A stretch of DNA of 64,000 nucleotides from Anniella stebbinsi (Eukaryota > Chordata > Lepidosauria > Squamata > Anniellidae), in the NCBI GenBank assembly GCA_029215795.1, contig JARDYH010000003.1, positions 92,474,609 to 92,538,608 on the forward strand, in the 5' to 3' direction. The translations under genes were made by a program, and so were the position numbers. The notes below the pieces were generated by a model. It saw only the letters and a program-made list of their open reading frames with translations. It was not told the origin of the DNA and made no database searches. Positions 55,583 through 64,000 of the stretch are shown in pieces; the first letter of the stretch is position 1, and every line of letters starts with the position of its first letter.

Positions 55583-57714
55583 CTCTTTGACAGTTCTAAG
55601 TATCTTTTCTCCAAAACTGGAAGAGAGGTGAGGTGTGAGACAACTGGTCTCAGGAGAACACTTGCAGGGGAGAATGGGAGGGCATGGGCAAGGCTAGATG
55701 CTTTGTTTACCCTGCCAAGGGATGAAAGTGAGCAAAAGCAGATGAATGTACACATGCTTGGTTTCCAGTGAGAATGGAGATTATGTGGTTAAGCAAAGCC
55801 TCATAGAAAAAGCGGGTGTGGAGGAGGGGTTTGAAGGAAGAGAAAGGTGGCACCACATAGCAGCCTTTGGGGGAGGCAACCTTTTTGTGCTGTGGGCACA
55901 TTTGACAATTTGAGACACTGTCCTGGGCCCCACTACAAAATGGCCACCATAGGAGGTGTGGCAAAGGACAAGTAATCTGCCCAAAAGACTGAGTACAGGG
56001 CAGAGATGGTGTCTGAGCCCCAACATACTAAACAACTCCTTTGAACCCACAATTTTCAGTACCAACAGAGACCTATTTCGCAGCAATCCCAGCTGCTTGT
56101 AAGAAAGAATCTTAATTTAAAAAAAATATGTGTGTCTGGGATGGGTGGGTGTTGGACACCTTGATGGGCACCAAGAAAGATGACTGGGGTGCCTTCCCCT
56201 GACACAAGTGTTCAGGGAAGGAGTTCCACAAATAGGAGATAGCAAGAATGGATTGTGAAGTCATGTTAAACAACAAAGGATCTTTGTGGGGTTGAGTTCA
56301 GTAGAGTTACAAAGGCAAAAGCAAGGGATAGGTATATAACTGGAGACAAGAGCAGAAAAATAGAGGAACACAAGACTATGGGATGCTTTGCAGGGAAAGA
56401 CAAAGAATTTGTGCTGGGTATGGGTAACAGCTTGCTTCTGAGAACCCCCAAAATCTATTACACGTAAGTTTCATAGGGTCAGGTTGGTGCTGCTGTTTAT
56501 TCAGTGTTAGATGTACGTGCAGAATAGAAGGAAGCTTTGTAGTAAAGAAATAGATGTATATGATGCCCCCGGTGGGGGAAGGTATAAACCCTCCAATCCA
56601 AAATAATTCATGCTGGAGGTCTATCCCTTAGTGAGTTCTTAATGGATTTTAATCGTGCAACCAGCACTCTCTGGATTGAGGAGAGGATGTGGCAAGGACA
56701 GAGGAGGCTTGGAACATAAGAGTCTGTAATTGGAATGCTATCTCTGCAACAGGACACAATTTCAGCATGGCAACAAGAAAGGGGGCAAAATGCTGTATTA
56801 AAGTGGAATGCCGTAACTTATTCGCAGCAGACTCAAACGGATGGATTTGACAACATTCCATCAGAGCAACAGTCCACGAATGAGAATTCTTCTAACTTGA
56901 TCTACAAAGATTAGGAACATAATTTCAATCAATTTTGTTGTATTCTATTTTATTACATTTCTATACTGTCCAAGGCTTTCTGGGCCGTTCACAACAATTA
57001 CATTACAGACCTAGTTTAATATTAATAATGCCTGCTCCTCCAAGTCTGGCTAGGGTTCTCTAGTAGAAGTCTAGCTGAGCTAAAGTTCCAAGGATTCTAT
57101 AGAAGTCATGGTGATTTTATTTAAATTTATTTATTTTATTTAATAAATTTGCATGCCACCCTTCACATCTAAATATTTTCAAGGCATCTCACACAGTAAT
57201 GATTAAAACAGTGAAAAATAAATACACAGCAATAAAGCAATGTAAACAGAAAATGGTGGATAAAAGACAGCTGTTTCCAGATCAGAGGACATAGTGGATG
57301 TAGGACTGTATTGTAAGAAAAATGTTTTTAGAGGCATCCATTTTGTTATATCGAGGAACATTAGACTAAAAAAAACCCAGCTAAAAACCTGCAGTTCTAA
57401 GCAATGTTCCAGTGACCATAAAGCTTATGTAAAACCAGAATGGATTAAAAAAAAAACAATTCAGAAATCCACAATCTGACCACGGAAAGTAAACGGATCC
57501 ATGTTGAAACCTAAACTCATTGTGCTAAAATCTGATAACCAGTAATAATCTGTGCTTTGACATCTGATTATAGGTTAGCAAAGCATTGCCTGAAGTGGAA
57601 GTTATAATCAGCATGCTTGAATTGTTTTGTAGAGAGATGCTGACCACAGATTTAGCTATATTTAATTTGAGGATTGCAGAATTTTGGAGCTGGTGAGGTT
57701 ATCTGTTTACTTCT
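55583..57714. other. Presumed intron with decayed repeats
   Basis: 55870-55965 (AACCTTTTTGTGCTGTGGGC, CCACTACAAAATGGCCACCA) looks like a decayed hAT-type end. 56935-57180 has LINE-tail-like and TTTATTT-rich sequence. No gene is seen. Confidence 0.4.
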
Positions 57715-57835
57715 GTTTGCATCTGATGAAGTGAGCTCTAGTCCATGAAAACTTATGCCAAAATAAAATGTATTTGTGTTTAAGATGCTTCAAGATTCTT
57801 TGTTGGTTTTGCTACAACAGATTAACACAGCTACC
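57715..57835 (+). mobile_element. Hammerhead-bearing repeat, forward copy
   Basis: CTGATGA (57723-57729), a 17-base spacer, then GAAA (57747-57750), and a 3' part TTTAAGATGCTTCAAGATTC, GTTGGTTTTGCTACAACAG and ATTAACACAGCTACC. In this copy the stem between core halves is reduced to GUG/CAU. Confidence 0.65.
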
Positions 57836-58883
57836 GCTTTGAAAACGGTTTCCTCCCTGTTATCAACTCTATGCCCAGAATCACACCTTGCATGGCACTG
57901 GTAAGACACATTCAAGGTAGTTTTGTGGTGGCACAGATGAAATGTTAACCTTCTCATTGTAGTGTCCGCATGTAAGTGTCGCACCACAGGAAGGAAATCC
58001 ATTGCAGCTATTTTCAAACCAAAATGCTGCATGAATCAGACCCTCAGAATTAATATTTGTACCTACCAAAGTAATATGAAGGTTTCTTCTATACATTATA
58101 TTTGCAGCTATTCTAAACTAAATCTGCATAGGCTTTTCAGACTATGCTGTACTTTGTTTTTAGGTGAAGTTTGATCAATCTCACCTTCCTTTTGATTTTT
58201 CTTTGAGCTGATTATGCTAATGAGATTACTTAATTGCAATTTTCCTTCCCTAGAGAAGCTACTATGTTTAAACCTTATGCAAATGTCTACTGTGTCTACT
58301 GTCAGGAGTAGCAAGAAGTCATATCCTTATGGGAGTTCTTTATATTTTAATAGCAGCATCTTCATTTGTATCAGTGATTATTGTTACTCATTGACCACTT
58401 GGAGAAACACATATTTCTGTTGGGTCAAATGCTGTACCACTTCTTCAGATGACTGCCAGGGTATTGTCACACTACAGACTTAGATTAGATCAACCATCAT
58501 TCCCTCTTTGCAAATTGTGGTTTTGGAGGAGGGATTCTCTTAAAAGCACAATTCCCAGAATTCCTTGGGAAGGCCATGACAGTTAAAGCAGTAGTGCCTA
58601 AGATATAACTGACTTGGCTCAGTAACTATGATTGACCTATCCAGCTGATGGTAAGAGAGAGAATATAACACTCATCCAGCCATGTTAGCAAGGGGAAGGC
58701 CTGTGGGCTGCATGCAAGCTGGCTGAGGGCTGCATGTGACTCTCAGGCTACAGGTTGCCAATATGTGGGGTAGATAAACGATATTTTAGATATTTTATGA
58801 CAGGATTATGGCACTGGTGAAACTGCATATTGAAATGTTTCAGCTGTCACTTTTCTCATTTACTCATTTTTCCCCCCTGCTCC

Positions 58884-59017
58884 CTAGGGAGTAGGCAAAT
58901 TCAACTGTGACAGTTCTTGCTGGAGCTCCTTGCAGACAGCTCCAATTCTGATTATATCATCTGGTAGGGCAGCAATGGAGAGTTCAGGATGACTGATCCT
59001 GAAGAAGTAGTCCGGCT
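58884..59017 (-). CDS. Candidate terminal exon, gene not identified
   Basis: On the minus strand TTGTTTTTTCTTTCTACCCAG ends at 59018 and is a strong acceptor. It is followed by two bases of a split codon and 43 codons to TAG at 58886-58884: [20 protein letters not shown], then [17 protein letters not shown]. The composition and spacing look like real coding sequence. The pattern FRIS, a short variable part, then I.RIG....EL is reminiscent of the C-terminus of class I/II PLP-dependent aminotransferases, but this is only an impression. No preceding exon was found to the right. It could be a nested gene, an alternative exon, or an old copy of an exon. Confidence 0.35.
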
Positions 59018-60038
59018 CTGGGTAGAAAGAAAAAACAATCCCAGCATGAACTATGCCAAGCTCAGCCATGCTATACGTTACTACTATTAAAAAAATAATA
59101 ATAACTAAAGTCCGTGGGAAGCGTTATGCTTTCAAGTTTCAAGCCTTCCAGCCACATTCTCCAGATGTACAAATAGGGCACACCCACAGAAAATGAACTT
59201 TTGTGACACAAAATGTTGATGAATATGATAATAAAATGTTTGATGAGAATATTTTGATGTCTGATGAGAAATAGAAATAGGGCATAGCTTTTTTAAACTT
59301 CAATCTCATCAGTTCACATCTTCACTTAACTGTAGCGATCATATTTACACTGATGAGTTCTCTGTATACAACTTGCAAGCTTATCTCGTCAATCTGACTT
59401 GCTGCTGGGTGGAGCAGATCAGTCTTTTGCTATCCAAGAGAGATCTTAATAATCTATGAATTCCTTAAACCTATGGTAACATGACATATGGTAAACTATT
59501 AACATCTATACTAGTAGACCATTGTTTAAAATTCTATTTTTATTTGTATAGGCCTGAAATTATATGAGTTCCCTGAATATATCTTTTATTTAAGACTGTT
59601 TTATTTGCTCCTGTCAACATTCTACCCCAAATGCAAAGCCTTACTTGTTACTTGACTTAGGCTGCACGTCATATAATATAGCAAGATAAGGGGTAGCCTG
59701 GAAAGAAGAAATGTATGAACAGACTTATGTCAGCTGAGTCCTTTCTACCTACATGTAAAAAAGGAGGTTTTGTAGTACTTGCTACCAGAATGAGGTCATA
59801 TTACGCTGGGTGTAGCCCAAATAATTTGACTTAAGTTACTCCGAGGGGATTTGAAGATGACAGGACTATGTAACTCAGAGTAGTCTCTGGATTGTCTCAC
59901 AGCCAACGGGAGCTATTTGTTTACATCGTGATGTCTGTGCTTTATAAAAATGAGTTTGGAACATTCAGTTTATTTTCCTTCAAAAGACTCAGTGTTTTTG
60001 AAAAGTGATTTATAAGCATTCTAATTATAAACCATGTT

Positions 60039-60041
<3 letters not shown>

Positions 60042-60089
<48 letters not shown>
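60042..60089. repeat. (GA)n microsatellite
   Basis: An uninterrupted AG tract of about 48 bases. Confidence 0.95.
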
Positions 60090-60091
<2 letters not shown>

Positions 60092-61409
60092 CCTATTCTC
60101 TTATGGATGAACTAACAGGTGACAATGAAATTCCTCTCATGTTTCCTTGTCTCTGGCTCACTGCTCTAAAGTCCTTTAGGAAACAAGAAACACCCGGTTC
60201 ACTTCCCCACCTGCAATCACATTCTTTGCTGTAGCAACTGCCAGCTGCTTCAGCAGCTGAGCCAACGTGTCCCCTTAACAGGTTAAACACAAGCCTGGCC
60301 ATTATTCCATGACCAGAACATGCATTTTGGAGACCTAACTTCTCTTGTAACCATTCAATAGCAATCTGAGAAAGCAAATAGCATTTGCCAATCAGTGAAC
60401 ATGACTCTTAATTGTTAAAAAAGAAAAAGAAGGCATCCCTAACTATTCTCTGGACCATGATGCAGGATTCTCTGTGTGTGTGTGTGTGCTTTGCCTACCA
60501 TTTTGCTATTTTGGGCTGTGGTCATCTCCACAGCATGGCCCAGTGGTTTAGCTGTGAACACAATTGAGGCTGTGGAACCTACAAGTCTGGCCACAGCACA
60601 GTCATACCTTGTACAAGTCTATGGACCAAGCTACTGTGTTGGTGGCTGCATTTGAGAAACTCTGGCATGCCCTTCAAGTGGGGTCTGTCGTATTCCATTT
60701 TCAGCTCTCTATTTGTGGAGAGCTGCGATGAAGGAATTAGTACTGGGAGAGATTTAACTCCATAAGAGGCAGCTTCCTATTCAATCAGTGCCTGGATGTC
60801 GTGTACTACTTAGGAACCGCTGGCTAGTCCCTCAACATAATCCTTTACTGACAACTCTTTAAAAGTACACAGGAGGGCAATGTAGACAGATTTCATGTGT
60901 TGTTCACTCTTAACATTTCAGTTACTAAAAGGAGATTGATTTTTCCTTCCTCCAATCTTTCCCAACCATGGGCATTCAAAATTCCCACTAGCATCCTCAT
61001 CTGTGCTCAGCTTTCTTGCCCATGTTTTAAGCCTGTTGATTCAGTGGAATAATATGGAGTCCAATAAGATAGCCTGGCTCTGGTTTAGTATTATCTTTGA
61101 TAGGTGTTAATGCAAGGCAGATTTTCATGATATGGCTGCACTTGCAACTTGCATCAGCCACAGGGCAGCGAAACGTGTCATGAATCCTTGAAATGCCACA
61201 CCATAAAGCTCAGTTTGTGGATAAATAGCATTGTGGTGGTGGTGGTTTCAATCTTGTATATGAAGGAAAGCCTCTCCTGATTGAAAAGCAAAAACAAAAC
61301 AGGCAAGTTTATGGGATCTAATTATTACCCACTCTGAGGACCATGCTGCAACAGGAGGACCCAAAATATTCAGAACATAGTATAAGGCACAGAATTCTTG
61401 GAAACATCT

Positions 61410-61508
61410 GCTTTAGGATACAATCCTACATCCAGTTGCCTGGGAGTAAGCCCTATTTAACTCAACAGGGTTTAGTGTTGAGTAGACATGTATAGGATTA
61501 TGCTGTTA
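61410..61508. mobile_element. Short palindromic repeat, copy 3
   Basis: GGATACAATCCTACATCCAG and GACATGTATAGGATTATGCTG are inverted around GGGAGTAAGCCC and CAACAGGGTTT. It is the same family as 49092-49184. Confidence 0.65.
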
Positions 61509-62729
61509 ATTTTTTAGAATCAAGTTCCTAGTCCCCATGCCTGTGAACATATGCTTGAAAGAGCATGGACAATGCCTACTAAAATCTCAGAAGCCAGAGG
61601 GCTGGATGAATACAATTCTAGGGGTTGAAGTAATCCTGCTCAATTGTCCTTCATAGGACTTTCCCGTTTTCCCATGATTAGAAAAAACTGAATAAATTGT
61701 GCAAATGAGCATAATCTCTTATTTTGAGTAATGTATACAGGCTGCAGAAACCAGTTATTCCTGGCATTAAATTTTGGTTTCCTTTTTTTAAAAAAATGCA
61801 AACTTCAAGACTTCAAAAGAATACAGGACTTCAAAAGAGGACAAGAGAGGTGAATAGAAGAAAAGAGGAAGGAAAGTAGGATGTTCAGACATCTGTTCTA
61901 ATACTTGGAATGTTCTTAATGCTCTTAACTTCTAGAAATGAGGAAGTAAAGTAGCAAATGGAATACATGAAGTACCTGTTCGCTAAATGGATCATCATTC
62001 AGATCCAGGAGATTTGCAGCTGTGTTCCTTCACCCTGCTTAACACTCTTGTGAGATTAGGAAGCAAGGGCATATAATGAAGTCAGCTTCACTGCCACCTG
62101 CTGCTTGAAATTCATAAACTGGGATTCATCGCTATGTTACCTGGCAGAAATGAGGAGTTCTGGCTTGTGCGTGCTCATAGACAGGGCCACTGTAAACTGG
62201 CTTACCCCCTCCCATCTCTGAACTAATGAGGAAACGCACCTGCTCACTCCTGTTGCAATCCTGCCCCTTGGGGTTCTCCTCTTTCAAGTACGTGCCTCTT
62301 CACTCTTTTTCTTCTTAGACGAATTCCACTTCCATTTGCTCCTTAGTTCAGAAGTCCCACTGCCCCCTCTTCACGGCTAAACATCCTCCTCAAGCCTTCT
62401 TCCCCGCCCCCCGCCCCCTTCACAGACACTTGTATGAGTCTGGAGTTGCCATGCGGTTGTCATGAAAATGCTCTAAAAGGTAGTGGACTGGACAAAACAC
62501 TCAGCGAGGTTGGAAACACGATGTCTCCACTCTGGTGTTTTGAAACTTTAAAGAAACAAGTACAATATCTGAAGTCTGGCAATTCTAGACAAGGGGAAAT
62601 TGTGTACTGCTGGCATTCTCCCCCTCTCCCCCCCGAGCAGGGCTCACTGAGAAGACCCCTGCTAGACTTGCTCCTCCTCCTCACCACTGCATCCTGCTTG
62701 TTGCCCTGTCTCTCGCTCTGGCCCATATA

Positions 62730-63045
62730 GGGTGACCATGTGGAAAGGAGGACAGGGCTCCTGTATCTTTAACAGTTGTATTGAAAAGGGAATTTCAACT
62801 GGTGTCCTTTGTATGCATGCAGCACCTGGTGAAATTAGCTCCTTATCACAACAGATAAAGCTGTAGGAGCCCTGTCCTCTTGACCAGATACAAAAGAGGG
62901 CAGGGCTCCTGCAGCTTTAACTGTTGTGACAAAGAGGGAATTTCACCAGGTGCTGCATGCATACCAATGACACCGGCTGAAATTCCCTTTTCTATGCAAC
63001 TGTTAAAGATTCAGGAGCCCTGTCCTCCTTTCCACATGGTCACCC
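62730..63045. mobile_element. 316-bp foldback MITE, TA-flanked (copy 3)
   Basis: GGGTGACCATGTGGAAAGG and its exact complement at the right end, with TA at 62728-62729 and 63046-63047. Central CATGCAGCACCTGGTG as in the 47446 copy. It is the best-preserved terminal pair in this family. Confidence 0.88.
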
Positions 63046-63119
63046 TAGGCCCATACAGTGGAAATGCTGAGAAGCTGGAGGAGTAGATGTCACTGCCTAA
63101 TAATTCACTGGCTCTCTGC

Positions 63120-63153
63120 CAGAGGAGGAGGAGGAGGAGGAGGAAGAGGAGGA
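63120..63153. repeat. (GAG)n/(GAA)n trinucleotide run
   Basis: GAGGAGGAGGAGGAGGAGGAAG-type run between two foldback MITEs. Confidence 0.85.
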
Positions 63154-63487
63154 TCAAATGGAGAAAGTGTTATTGGCAGTGAGAGAGTAGACTCACTGGG
63201 AAAGGGAGCCCACTGAGGGTGTCTTGCCCAAGGGCCCTTAAAACCTGGAGCCGGCACTGTTTGTCAGTAAATGCATGTGTTGTGATAAGAGCCAGGAATT
63301 CTGGATAAATTATAAGGATGGAGACTGGGAAGCTCATTCAGGGGGCTAAAGGAAACAGGCTAGAAGAGCAGGAACCTGTGAGTGAAAGCGGCATAGAGAT
63401 GAGAAAAAAGGGGCCAAATAGAAAGTGAGGCTTTGTGGGAAAACCTCACTCAGGGCATAAAGGCTAGAGGGATGAGTGGCATAAATA

Positions 63488-63803
63488 GGCTGACCATATG
63501 AAAAGGAGGACAGGGCTCATGTAACTTTAACGGTTGTAGAGAAAAGGGAATTTCAGCCAGTGTCATTTGTATGCAATTAGTTCCTGGTGAAATTCCCTCT
63601 TCATCACAACAGTTAAAGTTGCAGGGGCCCTGCCCTCTTTTGTATCTGGTCACTCTAGTATAGTGCCTGCAACTTTAACTGTTGTGATGAAGAGGGAATT
63701 TCACCAGGAACAAATTGCATACAAATGACACTGGCTGAAATTCCCCTTTCTCTACAACCGTTAAAGTTACATGAGCCCTGTCCTCCTTTTCATATGGTCA
63801 GCC
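63488..63803. mobile_element. 316-bp foldback MITE, TA-flanked (copy 4)
   Basis: GGCTGACCATATGAAAAGG and its complement, with TA at 63486-63487 and 63804-63805. The centre CAATTAGTTCCTGGTG is that of the 7511 copy, so copies 1 and 4 form one subtype and copies 2 and 3 another. Confidence 0.88.
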
Positions 63804-64000
63804 TAGGCATAAATCATGAGTATAAGTGACAGAAGTTCTGAGGCTGTGATCGAGGGAGGCAAAATCATTGGGGAAGGAACAAATAACATACCTTGGTTTG
63901 AACTTTCCACTAAAATAGCTCTAGTCACAACTGTATTCTCTGTCGAAATGTGACTCTTCAGACCCCACATGGGTGCTGGCAACGTAACGGGATTTACTTC

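Larger units (their letters stand above)
59018..62729. other. Presumed intron, no gene recognised
   Basis: Holds a (GA)n microsatellite (60042-60089), a short (GT)n tract near 60473-60489 and a copy of the short palindrome at 61410-61508. No open frame is supported. Confidence 0.45.

Noticed and set aside
1..64000. CRISPR arrays, prokaryotic operons, viral genomes
   Set aside because: No spaced direct repeats of CRISPR type, no ribosome-binding sites or operon layout, and no viral structural or polymerase genes; the sequence is vertebrate nuclear DNA.
33647..64000. CCDC3 exons 1 and 2
   Set aside because: I looked for the exon 2 coding pattern and for a signal-peptide exon on the minus strand and found none I could support; they probably lie beyond the right edge.

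Overview
The window is vertebrate nuclear DNA and most likely comes from a squamate reptile (lizard or snake). The pointers are tRNA-headed SINEs of the Sauria-SINE type, CR1 3' ends ending in the ATTCTATGATTCTA motif, a young-looking L1, and many palindromic MITEs and hAT-type elements. I see no bacterial operon, CRISPR array or free-standing tRNA or rRNA gene. The window is a repeat-rich gene desert with very little host coding sequence.

Layout: 1-6050 holds most of a PIF/Harbinger DNA transposon, with a HARBI1-like transposase and a Myb/SANT-like partner protein, both on the minus strand and both broken by single-base indels. 6050-14400 is mixed repeats: a SINE, a 316-bp foldback MITE, CR1 pieces, a GGCTGAATTC-ended MITE and a hAT MITE. 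14515-16576 is bounded by inverted termini flanked by TA. It carries a CpG-rich block encoding what reads as exon 1 of the protein phosphatase gene PPM1J, with no further PPM1J exon recognised nearby. 16577-33370 is repeats, including a homogeneous 14 x 48 bp minisatellite and a 513-bp MITE with complete ends.

33371-33646 (minus) is the one clear host exon: the last coding exon of CCDC3, with a good splice acceptor and a stop codon. CCDC3 is transcribed leftward, so the DNA to the right is probably CCDC3 intron. That stretch contains an almost complete L1 (39179-44764, 15-bp target-site duplication) that split an older repeat carrying a hammerhead-ribozyme-like core, more copies of that repeat, three more 316-bp foldback MITEs, and a second CpG-rich TA-flanked element (50746-53012) with an exon-like segment. 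An unassigned terminal-exon candidate lies at 58884-59017 (minus).

The most notable reading is that two roughly 2-kb TIR-bounded elements each contain CpG-rich, exon-like host sequence. This would be Pack-type gene capture, and it is best supported for the PPM1J exon. Two further points are a possible autonomous Harbinger sharing terminal motifs with local MITEs, and hammerhead-like 28-nt cores conserved in three copies of one repeat. All identities are from reading the sequence and recalling families; no database search was run.
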